Below are positions 6,234-13,486 of a stretch of 18,042 bases of DNA, piece by piece. The translations under genes were made by a program, and so were the position numbers. The stretch is from contig JAPPFO010000112.1 in NCBI GenBank assembly GCA_028875175.1, positions 1-18,042 of the forward strand, read 5' to 3'. Each line of letters starts with the position of its first letter. Position 1 is the first letter of the stretch. Source of the DNA: Chloroflexota bacterium (lineage in GTDB: Bacteria; Chloroflexota; UBA11872). A model generated the notes under the pieces. That model did not search any database. It was not told where the DNA came from and worked only from the letters and a program-made list of their open reading frames with translations.

Positions 6234-7526
6234 ATGGACCGCAAGCTCAAAGTCGGATTCATCGGCTGCGGCGGAATCTCTCGGCTCTACACCGACATCT
6301 ACGCGGGGATGACCGACCTGGCCCAGGTGGTGGCCACGGCCGACCTGTATCCCAAGCTGGCCGAGGACCGGGCCGAGGCCATTCACGAGGCGTACACCGC
6401 CGAGGCCGCCCGCCAGCGCGCCCTGGCCATTAACGCCCGAGACGACGAAGCGCGCAAAGCGGCCCGGCAGATGGCCGAACACGCCCAGGCCGCAGCCAAC
6501 AACGACATCCGGACGTACGACGGGCACGAGGCCCTGCTCAGCGATCCCGAGATCGACGCCGTCGCCGTGCTGACCACTCCGCCCATTCGCGGCGTGCCGG
6601 TCGTGGCCGCCGCGCGAGCCGGCAAGCACGTATTCACCGAAGGCCCGATGGCCAAGAGCGTGCAGGAAGCGGATGAAATCCTGGCCGCAGTCGACGAGGC
6701 CGGCATCACTTACGCCTCGCAATGCGGCGGCCGATACACGAGAGGCCTGCAGCACGCCCGCCGCGCGATTGGCAGCGGCCTTATGGGGCCGCTGGCCGTG
6801 GCCAAGATCGAGATCAACTGGTACCACCAGCAGTCGTACTACATGGGCGGCTGGCACGGGAAGTTTGACACCGAAGGCGGAGGCGCTGTTTTTCACCACG
6901 GCCGCTATGTGATCGAGCCATTTCTGTTTGCTCTCGGCTCGCCGGTCGTCGAAGTTACGGCGTACTCGGGCGGTTTTCTGCGTGAGATCGAGCACGACAG
7001 CTACAGCCTGGCCCTGGTCCGCTATGCCAACGGGGCGGTGGGCATCGTGCAGGGATCCCTGCTGCATCACGAGCATCCCCAGACCGAGCAGACGCGCTGG
7101 GAATTCGTAGGCCAGAACGCCTCGATGGTGGTGACCCACGAACACCTGGGCTGGGGCCAGCCCACCGTCCTGTTGAACACCGGCCGAGAGAGCGTGTTAA
7201 AGCACACGCTCTCGTTCGGTTCCACCAACACGCCGGGCGTGGTGGCCGAGCTGGAAGCCCTGGGCGAAGGTCTGGAGGACCTCCCGGAGGCCCCCAGCCA
7301 GCTGCATCAGAGCCGGCTATGGGCCAGCTGCATTCTCGAGGATCGGCCGATCCCGTTCCCTCAGACCATCGCGCGGCAGCACGTCGAACTCACACGGGCC
7401 ATCTACAAGTCCGCTGCCACCGCGTCGACGGTCCAGTTGCCGCTGGACCGCGACGACCCCTACTACAGCTTCGAGGGTCGGCTCCCGCGACCCGACTGGA
7501 TGCCGCGCCTGCCGGCGGACGCCTAA
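6234..7526 (+). CDS. Gfo/Idh/MocA-family oxidoreductase with altered catalytic motif
   Basis: A 430-residue protein of the NAD(P)-dependent sugar and cyclitol dehydrogenase family. The N-terminal Rossmann fold begins KVGFIGCGGIS (residues 6-16). An Ala/Arg/Glu-rich helical insertion of roughly 45 residues (about 44-92) follows the second strand. The position of the family's EKP motif reads TEGP (135-138), so the catalytic lysine is replaced by Gly137. The second-domain motif, usually GGG followed by D, H and D positions, reads GGGAVFHHGRYVIEP (215-229), with His, Tyr and Glu at those places. The ATG at 6234 has GGAG at 6221-6224. The fold assignment is firm. Whether it is an active dehydrogenase, a different chemistry such as a lyase-type reaction, or a non-catalytic relative is open. 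Confidence 0.85.
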   Translation: MDRKLKVGFIGCGGISRLYTDIYAGMTDLAQVVATADLYPKLAEDRAEAIHEAYTAEAARQRALAINARDDEARKAARQMAEHAQAAANNDIRTYDGHEALLSDPEIDAVAVLTTPPIRGVPVVAAARAGKHVFTEGPMAKSVQEADEILAAVDEAGITYASQCGGRYTRGLQHARRAIGSGLMGPLAVAKIEINWYHQQSYYMGGWHGKFDTEGGGAVFHHGRYVIEPFLFALGSPVVEVTAYSGGFLREIEHDSYSLALVRYANGAVGIVQGSLLHHEHPQTEQTRWEFVGQNASMVVTHEHLGWGQPTVLLNTGRESVLKHTLSFGSTNTPGVVAELEALGEGLEDLPEAPSQLHQSRLWASCILEDRPIPFPQTIARQHVELTRAIYKSAATASTVQLPLDRDDPYYSFEGRLPRPDWMPRLPADA

Positions 7527-7537
7527 GACTCACGCCC

Positions 7538-7551
7538 GCGGCGGCCGCCGC
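7538..7551. terminator. Perfect GC palindrome in a convergent gap
   Basis: A 14-base perfect palindrome (GCGGCGGCCGCCGC) fills much of the 34-base gap between two convergent genes. In RNA it could form a five-base-pair stem with a four-base loop from either strand. No T-tract follows, so a terminator role rests on position only. Confidence 0.3.
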
Positions 7552-7560
7552 CCGTCACGG

Positions 7561-8592
7561 CTAGTCGGAGGACCCGGTCCAGTCCAGGACGATACCGGTC
7601 CAGCCGGCCGGGCCTTGCGCGATCATGGCGTACATCTCCTGGGCCTGCGTGTAGGGCACGTGGTGGGACACCAGGTGATCAAGGGCCAGGCCACCGCGGC
7701 CCATGAGTTCGTAGATGTAGGCGCGATTCGCCGGCCGCGTCCAGCGTTGCATGTGATAGGCCGTCAGCGGATACAGGCGCGTCTGGTAGGTGCCGGTGAT
7801 CGTCAGCTCCTTGCGTAACAACTCTTCCTGGAGACGAATCTCGACCGGGCCAGGCGGGCTGCCCGTCAGGGTCACCGTCCCTCCCGCCGCAGTGGCTCGC
7901 ATACAGTCCGGCAGGATCGACGGCGTGCGCGTGACCATGAAGACAACCCGAGCGCCTTCGCCGCCCGTCAATTCAACGACCCGCTCGACCGCATCGTGGC
8001 GGCCCGCGTTTACGGTATGCGTGGCGCCGCTGCGCCGAGCCAGCTCCAACCGTTCGTCCACCAAGTCCACCGCGATCAGCGGATAGGGATTCACCAATTG
8101 CGCGAACTGCGTCACCAGCTGGCCAACCACGCCCTGGCCGAACACGGCTACGGAATCTCCGATATATGGACGCCCCCGACGCACGCCGTGCAAGGCCACA
8201 TCGCACAGCGACAAGAAGGTGGCCTGCACGTCGGTCACGGAGTCGGGAACCATGGGCGGCGGGTAGTGCTCATTCCGGTCGACTACCCGGGGCGAATCCA
8301 CTTCAACCAGGTGCGCGCCCTGGTGAGGCGCCGTGGCATACACGCGGTCGCCTTCGCGATAACCGCGGACTGTCCGGCCCACCGCATCGACAACGCCCAC
8401 GCTCGAGTATCCCGGCGAGCGACGTTTGCCGCTGGGCGACTCAAAGCTGTTGCGCTCCGAGCCGGCGCTGACGAGCGATTGCGTCGTGCGGACCCGGATT
8501 TGGTTCGGCTGAGGGTCCGACACCGCCACCGAGTGGATTTCAACCTGTCCCGAACCCACAAACGACACGCGAGGCACTTCAACGGTCGACAT
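7561..8592 (-). CDS. Medium-chain dehydrogenase/reductase (zinc-alcohol-dehydrogenase-like), probably without catalytic zinc
   Basis: A 343-residue MDR-superfamily protein. The GroES-like N-terminal domain is followed by a nucleotide-binding motif AVFGQGVVGQL (149-159), then the Rossmann half. The usual catalytic-zinc cysteine motif (GxCGSD) is replaced by SLVSAGSERN (39-48), a form seen in MDR proteins fused or adjacent to Gfo/Idh domains. The structural zinc cysteine cluster also appears to be absent. The start at 8592 is chosen because GGAGGG (8604-8599 on this strand) lies six bases before it; an in-frame upstream reading to 8631 is unlikely. The gene converges on the Gfo/Idh gene and diverges from the enolase-superfamily gene. 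It is likely an NAD(P)-dependent oxidoreductase of a sugar or polyol; the substrate is unknown. Confidence 0.87.
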   Translation of the reverse strand: MSTVEVPRVSFVGSGQVEIHSVAVSDPQPNQIRVRTTQSLVSAGSERNSFESPSGKRRSPGYSSVGVVDAVGRTVRGYREGDRVYATAPHQGAHLVEVDSPRVVDRNEHYPPPMVPDSVTDVQATFLSLCDVALHGVRRGRPYIGDSVAVFGQGVVGQLVTQFAQLVNPYPLIAVDLVDERLELARRSGATHTVNAGRHDAVERVVELTGGEGARVVFMVTRTPSILPDCMRATAAGGTVTLTGSPPGPVEIRLQEELLRKELTITGTYQTRLYPLTAYHMQRWTRPANRAYIYELMGRGGLALDHLVSHHVPYTQAQEMYAMIAQGPAGWTGIVLDWTGSSD

Positions 8593-8690
8593 TTGCGACC
8601 CTCCAATTGGAGTCGTTGGGAATCGTCCCACTCCGCGCAGATGTCACACCGGCGACCCGGAACGCCCGGCGGACTCACGGGTTGCCTGAC

Positions 8691-8700
8691 GACTATAGTC
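8691..8700. promoter_or_regulatory. Palindrome GACTATAGTC in a divergent gap
   Basis: A ten-base perfect palindrome within the 191-base gap between the MDR gene and the enolase-superfamily gene. It contains TATAGT, which could serve as a -10 box on either strand, but no convincing -35 hexamer lies at the right distance. A core promoter or operator role is tentative. Confidence 0.3.
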
Positions 8701-8712
8701 AATGATGAGTTC

Positions 8713-8723
8713 GCGGTGACCGC
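8713..8723. promoter_or_regulatory. Dyad GCGGTGACCGC in the divergent gap
   Basis: Perfect five-base arms surround a central G, 61 bases before the enolase-superfamily start. It shares the GGT-N-ACC core with the dyad at 6169-6181 in the other divergent gap, which makes a common regulator possible. Confidence 0.3.
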
Positions 8724-8783
8724 CTAGACTGCATCACTCGAACGGGTGTCGTCGGCTCGTTTGCCGAGCAACTGCGAGGCCTC

Positions 8784-9884
8784 ATGCGAATCACCGAGCT
8801 CGAAACCATCGTCATCCAACAGCCGGGCCCGCCGCGGGTGATTGAGGACTCCATTCACCGCATTGCCTCGGGCCGGGATCTCGTCGTGCGACTGCACACG
8901 GATACCGGCATCTACGGCACCTTCACTCTCAGCATTTCGGGCTATGGCGGCGAATTGACTCGCCAGCTCTTTGAAGTCGAGATGCGAAAGCTTGTGGTTG
9001 GGCAGGACGCTTCCATGCCCCGACGCCTGCGCCGGCACCTCTTCAATGAGACTGAGTACTACGGCGTCAGCGGCCTGGGGGTCTTTGGCATCTCCGTAAT
9101 CGACTACTGCGTGTGGGACATCCTCGGCAAAGCCCGAGATGCGTCAGTCGCCCAACTCCTCGGGCAGTACCGCACCGAGATCCCGGCCTACGGCATGGTC
9201 GGATGGCTGAACTATCCGGTCGACGAGCTGGTGGTCCGGTGCCAGCGCGCCATCGACGCCGGGTATCGGGCCGTCAAGGTCAAGGTCGGCGCTCCGGACC
9301 TCGCCGACGACCTGCGCCGCCTCGAAGCCGTTCGCGATGCCCTCGGACCAGAGATTCACGTCATGGTGGACGCCAACCAGATCCACCCCGTGGATGAGGC
9401 CATCCGCCGCGGTAACGCATATGAGCCGTACGACATCTTCTGGTACGAGGAGCCGCTGCGCCCGTGGATGAATACCGAGTACGGCGAGTTGCGCGCCGCC
9501 GTCAACGTCCCCATCGCCACCGGTGAGAATGTCTACGGCAAGTACGCCGTGCTCGACTTACTTGAGAGACGGGGCGTGGACATTCTGCAGCCGGACGCGC
9601 GTCGCGCCGGAGGCGTGATGGAGATCATGGAGACGTCCGCCCTGGCTGACGCCTATAACGTCCGAATTGCCACGCATGGCGGCTGGCAGCACAACTGCCA
9701 GCTTCTCGCCGCCATGACCAACAGCATCTACCTGGAAGCCAGCGGTCACACGCACGACGAGTGTTGGCTCGAACCTGTCCGAATCGTCGACGGCATGGTG
9801 CAGGTTCCCGACCGCCCCGGATTCGGTCTCGAATACCGGGAGGACTGGCTGGCTGAACGCCGCGTGGACGGGAGTCGATCCTAG
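8784..9884 (+). CDS. Mandelate racemase/muconate lactonizing enzyme family protein (acid-sugar dehydratase-like)
   Basis: A 366-residue enolase-superfamily enzyme of the mandelate racemase subgroup. The N-terminal capping domain is followed by the barrel. The whole catalytic set is visible, one residue ahead of mandelate racemase numbering: Lys165-x-Lys167 (KVKVG), metal ligands Asp196 (MVDAN), Glu222 (YEEP) and Glu248 (TGEN), the Asp271/His298 dyad (LQPDARRAGG and IATHGG), and Glu318 (YLEAS). Members remove a proton next to a carboxylate with Mg2+, most often to dehydrate sugar acids to 2-keto-3-deoxy acids. The ATG at 8784 has GAGG at 8776-8779. It ends nine bases from the convergent FAH-family gene, which suits a sugar-acid pathway. 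Racemase activity cannot be excluded from sequence alone. Confidence 0.92.
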   Translation: MRITELETIVIQQPGPPRVIEDSIHRIASGRDLVVRLHTDTGIYGTFTLSISGYGGELTRQLFEVEMRKLVVGQDASMPRRLRRHLFNETEYYGVSGLGVFGISVIDYCVWDILGKARDASVAQLLGQYRTEIPAYGMVGWLNYPVDELVVRCQRAIDAGYRAVKVKVGAPDLADDLRRLEAVRDALGPEIHVMVDANQIHPVDEAIRRGNAYEPYDIFWYEEPLRPWMNTEYGELRAAVNVPIATGENVYGKYAVLDLLERRGVDILQPDARRAGGVMEIMETSALADAYNVRIATHGGWQHNCQLLAAMTNSIYLEASGHTHDECWLEPVRIVDGMVQVPDRPGFGLEYREDWLAERRVDGSRS

Positions 9885-9893
9885 GCTTGCGGC

Positions 9894-10718
9894 CTACCCC
9901 GCCACGACCGGATTGCCAAGGACGCCGATGCCGTCGATTTCAACCTCGATCGTGTCTCCCGGCACGAGCGAGCCGCCGCCCGAGGGCGTGCCCGTATAGA
10001 TGCAGTCGCCGGGCTCGAGCCGGATCGCCTGTGCCAGGTACGTCACCAGTGACGCCACGCTGAAGAGCAAGTCGGACGTGCTCGTGTCTTGCGTGACCAC
10101 CCCGTTGTGGCGCCCGCGCAGCCTGAGATCCGTAGGATCCAGATCGGTGGCAATCACCGGACCGAGCGGCTTGAACGTCTCCAGGCCCTTCCCCAGCATC
10201 AGAACGCCGGTGGCCATCTCCGCCACCTGCAACGGGCGGGCGCTCACGTCGTTGCCACAGCTGTAGCCCAGGACGTAGTCCAACGCGTCGTCGGGGTCGA
10301 TGCGGTGGCAGGGCTTGCCGATCACGGCGACGAGTTCAGATTCGTAGTCGACCGGGCTGAATGGTGCGTCCTGCAGGCTCGGATCGTTGACGGCGTGGGT
10401 GAAGCCCGCCTTGTCGGGAATCACGATGGGATCGCCTGGTCCAATCACCGATGTCGACGGGAGTTGAAACACCATTGGAAACTGCGGAACGAACACATCC
10501 TCGCCACCTTCGTGGAGGTGCTCAAGATAGTTGCCGCCAACGCCAATCAGCTTCGGTGGGTCAACGGGCGCCAAGATCTTCAAGTCGTCATAGTCCGCGA
10601 CGCGACCACCAACATCAAAGTCACCGAAGATGTCCCCGCTGATGGCAAAGACCGATCCGTGCTCGTCAAGCGAGCCATAGGCCGGCCCTGCGTCGGTTCC
10701 AAAACGGACGATCTTCAT
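9894..10718 (-). CDS. Fumarylacetoacetate hydrolase-family protein
   Basis: A 274-residue protein of the FAH family, which act on diketo or enol acids by C-C hydrolysis, decarboxylation, isomerisation or dehydration. The conserved features are GGNYLEHLHE (61-70, with His67), the metal ligands Glu126 and Glu128 (DYESEL) and Asp157 (GNDVSAR), Lys177, and the C-terminal TGTPSGGG (242-249). The ATG at 10718 has a strong GAGGAGG (10731-10725 on this strand) six bases away. With the neighbouring acid-sugar-dehydratase-like enzyme it could form part of a diketo sugar-acid route such as that for fuconate or rhamnonate, in which an FAH-family protein cleaves a 2,4-diketo-3-deoxy acid. That pathway role is an inference from context; the family itself is well supported. 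Confidence 0.9.
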   Translation of the reverse strand: MKIVRFGTDAGPAYGSLDEHGSVFAISGDIFGDFDVGGRVADYDDLKILAPVDPPKLIGVGGNYLEHLHEGGEDVFVPQFPMVFQLPSTSVIGPGDPIVIPDKAGFTHAVNDPSLQDAPFSPVDYESELVAVIGKPCHRIDPDDALDYVLGYSCGNDVSARPLQVAEMATGVLMLGKGLETFKPLGPVIATDLDPTDLRLRGRHNGVVTQDTSTSDLLFSVASLVTYLAQAIRLEPGDCIYTGTPSGGGSLVPGDTIEVEIDGIGVLGNPVVAG

Positions 10719-10939
10719 AGCTAGCCTCCTCGTGCCTCATGATTCGCGTGGCGCAGATGAACACGGCACCTCATGCGCGGAATCCTAAGCGATTTCGCCC
10801 TGTCGAAGGCTGGCCGCCTGCGTGCTGCCGAAGACAACTGTCCAGTACGACTTCGGACGTTGGGGCGCATCCGTGAGCGACAGCGGCCTACGACGGTTTT
10901 GGTCGGTTTAGGTAGATCGCCAGGCGCGCAGGTCGGCTC

Positions 10940-10957
10940 ACAAGCACGCCTGCTTGT
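10940..10957. promoter_or_regulatory. Hairpin upstream of the zinc-ribbon gene
   Basis: ACAAGCA (10940-10946) and TGCTTGT (10951-10957) form a perfect seven-base-pair stem with the four-base loop CGCC. It lies 55 bases before the GTG start. It may be an operator or an RNA hairpin; no T-tract follows. Confidence 0.35.
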
Positions 10958-10968
10958 CCAAGCTCACT

Positions 10969-10978
10969 TGACGCGTCA
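10969..10978. promoter_or_regulatory. Palindrome TGACGCGTCA upstream of the zinc-ribbon gene
   Basis: A ten-base perfect palindrome, twelve bases to the right of the hairpin at 10940-10957 and 34 bases before the GTG start. A TTGACG overlapping it (10968-10973) resembles a -35 box, but no -10 box is seen 16-18 bases further on. It is a possible regulator site. Confidence 0.25.
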
Positions 10979-11012
10979 GAATCAGGCGGTCGTCGGCACA
11001 AGGCATCAACCT

Positions 11013-11441
11013 GTGGGCACAATCACCTGCTCGAGCTGCGGGCGCCACACCGCCGCCCGTTCGCCCACCTGCCGCCATTGCGGCTTCGATCCCTACCAGG
11101 ACCGCCGCGAAGGTCGCGTCGAAGACTACGGCGTCGACCGGGTCATGCGTCGCATCCGCGCCGTCCTCTACGTGATCTTCCTGCCTATCGTCGGCCTGTT
11201 GGGCCAAATTGTTGTCGGAGCCCTCGTCCTGCTGCCCTTCTTCTTCGTGGCCGCCCTCTCCAGCGGGGCCACTGGCGACGGACCAGTAGAGCTCATGCAG
11301 GCCCTGATCGGCTTCGTCCTCAACTGGCCCGGCTACCTCATCATGCTGGTGTTTACCTATGTCGGCCTCTACCGTCGGTTTCAGCGCATCCGAACGCTGA
11401 CGCACAACCTCGTCGCGCCGCTTACGCGCCGTCAACGCTAA
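11013..11441 (+). CDS. Small zinc-ribbon membrane protein, function unknown
   Basis: About 142 residues from a GTG at 11013. The N-terminus carries a zinc-ribbon pattern Cys6-x2-Cys9 and Cys20-x2-Cys23 (CSSCG and CRHCG). A charged linker follows (about 26-48), then two strongly hydrophobic stretches (about 49-83 and 97-120), and an Arg-rich C-terminus. The layout suggests a cytoplasmic zinc ribbon attached to a small integral membrane part. The GTG is preferred because AAGG lies at 11000-11003 and the zinc ribbon begins at once; a longer reading from an ATG at 10773 would add 80 residues with no protein-like character. No specific function was recognised, and the neighbours do not indicate one. 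Confidence 0.7.
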   Translation: MGTITCSSCGRHTAARSPTCRHCGFDPYQDRREGRVEDYGVDRVMRRIRAVLYVIFLPIVGLLGQIVVGALVLLPFFFVAALSSGATGDGPVELMQALIGFVLNWPGYLIMLVFTYVGLYRRFQRIRTLTHNLVAPLTRRQR

Positions 11442-11718
11442 ACGTTGTAGCCATACTCCGCGCACCGCGCGTTTGACCAATCGCCCAAAGCCCGAATCCG
11501 TCGCCGCACCGGCATTGCCGCCGCCGCCGGTATCAGGTCTTCCAGGGCCGCTCGCAGCCTGCCCATTCCGTTCAACTGAACCATCGACACTCGCTGGGGC
11601 GGTGAATGGTCACGGCTCCGCGCGCAGGATCGGGCGAATAGGGGCTATGGTCAGGAGGCAGTCTCAGGCACGAGCTCGGCCTCGCCACACGTCCGGTCGA
11701 GCAACTGGCGGCAATTGC
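11442..11718. other. Intergenic stretch without a recognised gene
   Basis: This 277-base region lies between the zinc-ribbon gene and the GNAT gene. An open frame from 11473 continues into the GNAT gene, but its first 82 residues are Pro/Ala/Arg-rich and do not match the family. No clear promoter, terminator or RNA gene was seen. Confidence 0.45.
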
Positions 11719-12297
11719 ATGAGTCAACACCGGAACAAGACGGTCGAGCTACGAACCGCTCGCCTGCTGTTGCGGCCGTTCGAGCTCAGCGATGTCGACG
11801 ACGTCTGCGCTTACGCATCCGATCCTGAGGTCGCGCGGTTTCGGCCGTTGCCGGACCCCTACACACGGGACGACGCGCTGGATTTCGTCAGTCGCCAGCT
11901 TCGAACCGATTGGTCCACGAGTGCGGAGTTCGCCATTGTGTACGGGCCGCGGGTAATCGGAGGCCTCAGCCTGCACGTGAACCCAGAGCATGGGACCGGC
12001 GAGTTGGGCTACCTGTTGGGCCGGCGCTGGTGGGGACAAGGACTCGCCACCGAGGCCGCTCGCGCGCTTGTCGACTGGGGCTTCCGGCGTTTCCGGTTGC
12101 ACAAGGTTTACGCCCGCGCGCACGTGGACAACACGCGGTCCTGGCGCGTGATGGAGAGGCTGGGCATGACGCGCGAGGGCGTGCTGCGCGGCCATTGGAA
12201 AATGCGAGACGAGCACGTGGACCTGGTGTACTACGCCGTATTTCGCGACGAATGGACGCTGCGGGCAGACCGTTCAGCCAATCCAGTTGCGAACTAA
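11719..12297 (+). CDS. GNAT-family N-acetyltransferase, RimJ/RimL type
   Basis: A 192-residue acetyltransferase that should transfer an acetyl group from acetyl-CoA to an amine, such as a protein N-terminus or a small molecule. The opening ELRTARLLLRPFELSDVDD (10-28) is the standard start of the RimJ/RimL group. The acetyl-CoA loop is GRRWWGQGLATEA (101-113), and NTRSWRVMERLGM (138-150) is the conserved C-terminal motif. The ATG at 11719 gives the family's usual length; the longer open frame from 11473 adds an atypical extension. The ribosome site is weak. RimJ/RimL-like proteins in this size range have very varied substrates, and the neighbours give no clue here. Confidence 0.88.
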   Translation: MSQHRNKTVELRTARLLLRPFELSDVDDVCAYASDPEVARFRPLPDPYTRDDALDFVSRQLRTDWSTSAEFAIVYGPRVIGGLSLHVNPEHGTGELGYLLGRRWWGQGLATEAARALVDWGFRRFRLHKVYARAHVDNTRSWRVMERLGMTREGVLRGHWKMRDEHVDLVYYAVFRDEWTLRADRSANPVAN

Positions 12298-12379
12298 GCC
12301 CAAGATGGCAACGCTACCTCTTCGAGCGGTCCTCGCCACCGGCCCACGCTGACCGGACCCTGCTCAGGAGCGACGTGAA

Positions 12380-13486
12380 GTGAACCTTGAGCGCTTCCAA
12401 GCCCTACTCGCGGAGTCCGGAATGGACGCCGTCGTCGCCAGTTCATTGGAGAACGTCTCCTACCTCTCGGGCGCTCGGATGGTCATGCAGCGCCTTATTC
12501 CCGACCGGTTGGCACTGCTGGTGTGGCCCGCTGAAGGAGACCCGGCGATCGTCGTCTGCAAGGGTGAGGACGTGGCGTGCCGGGACGACTGTCGAGTCGA
12601 GGACATGCGCGCCTACACGGAGTTCGTCACCTCGCCGATCGATCTCCTGGCGGATGTCGTCGAGGAGAAGGGTCTTGCCAAGGGCCGACTGGGACTTGAG
12701 ATGCACTCCCTTCCAAGTGGTTATGTCAACCAACTGCGTAAGCGACTCGCTGGCGCCACGTTCGTCGACTGCGGCGACTTGCTGGACCGCGGCCGAATGA
12801 TCAAGACGCCGGAGGAGGTCAATGCCCTCGCCGCGGCCGGCCGCTCGACCGAACGCGCGATTCGCCGCGCCTTCGAGCGAGCGACCGTCGGCGAACCTGA
12901 AAAGAAGGTCGCGGACGACATCACCGCCGGCGTGACCGCGGCCGGGGCCGACGTCTTGAACTTCATGTTCCTTGGCACCGGAACTCGGTCCTTCGAGTGG
13001 CACGCGCGCCCTGGAGCGACGCGCCTCGAAGCTGGCGACGTCCTTCACACGGATGTCGCGGGCAACTTCGTCGGCTATTGGTCGGACCTGGCCCGAACGG
13101 CCTTCGTTGGCAAGCCGAGCCCCCGGCAGCTGGACATCTACAGCCGGTTGTATCAGGCCCACGTCGATACGCTCGATGCCATTCGTCCTGGTCTTGAGGC
13201 CCGCGAACTGTTCTCCGCGTGCCAGGCCGCCTACCGGAGAGTCGGCCTGCCGTTCCAACTGGCGCATCTCGGGCATGGGCTCGGCCTGGGTCTCCACGAA
13301 TACCCCATGCTCAATCCAAGCACTGACGAACTGCTCCAGCCGGGCATGGTTCTCTGTATCGAGCCTGCCTATCTCGACCCTGGTGTCGCCGGCTACCACA
13401 TCGAGGATCTCGTCCTTGTCACCGAGCAGGGACGAGAGGTGCTGACCGACTACGAGAGTGCGCACGAAGCCCAGGTGATCACCTAG
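12380..13486 (+). CDS. M24-family metallopeptidase (Xaa-Pro aminopeptidase/creatinase fold)
   Basis: A 368-residue protein with the creatinase-type N-terminal domain (about 1-140) and a pita-bread catalytic domain. All five metal ligands are present: Asp225 (VLHTDVAG), Asp236 (YWSDLART), His299 (HLGHGLGLGLHE), Glu328 (CIEPAYL) and Glu342 (YHIEDLVLVT). His208 is also conserved. A two-metal Xaa-Pro dipeptidase or aminopeptidase is the likely activity; creatinase-like or other M24 activities are possible alternatives. The start is a GTG at 12380 with AGGAG at 12366-12370, nine bases upstream. It follows the GNAT gene by 82 bases on the same strand, so the two may share a transcript. Confidence 0.92.
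   Translation: MNLERFQALLAESGMDAVVASSLENVSYLSGARMVMQRLIPDRLALLVWPAEGDPAIVVCKGEDVACRDDCRVEDMRAYTEFVTSPIDLLADVVEEKGLAKGRLGLEMHSLPSGYVNQLRKRLAGATFVDCGDLLDRGRMIKTPEEVNALAAAGRSTERAIRRAFERATVGEPEKKVADDITAGVTAAGADVLNFMFLGTGTRSFEWHARPGATRLEAGDVLHTDVAGNFVGYWSDLARTAFVGKPSPRQLDIYSRLYQAHVDTLDAIRPGLEARELFSACQAAYRRVGLPFQLAHLGHGLGLGLHEYPMLNPSTDELLQPGMVLCIEPAYLDPGVAGYHIEDLVLVTEQGREVLTDYESAHEAQVIT

Larger units (their letters stand above)
10719..11012. other. Intergenic stretch without a recognised gene
   Basis: This 294-base region separates the FAH-family gene (-) from the zinc-ribbon gene (+). It holds the FAH ribosome site at its left end and two dyads near the right end (10940-10957 and 10969-10978). 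An open frame from 10773 runs into the zinc-ribbon gene, but its 80 extra residues look like non-coding sequence. Confidence 0.5.

Noticed and set aside
6174..7145. A 323-residue minus-strand frame opposite the Gfo/Idh gene
   Set aside because: It has no recognised motif and is a shadow of the real coding strand.
10773..11012. An 80-residue upstream extension of the zinc-ribbon protein
   Set aside because: The translated segment lacks protein-like character and covers the two dyads; the GTG at 11013 starts the domain directly.
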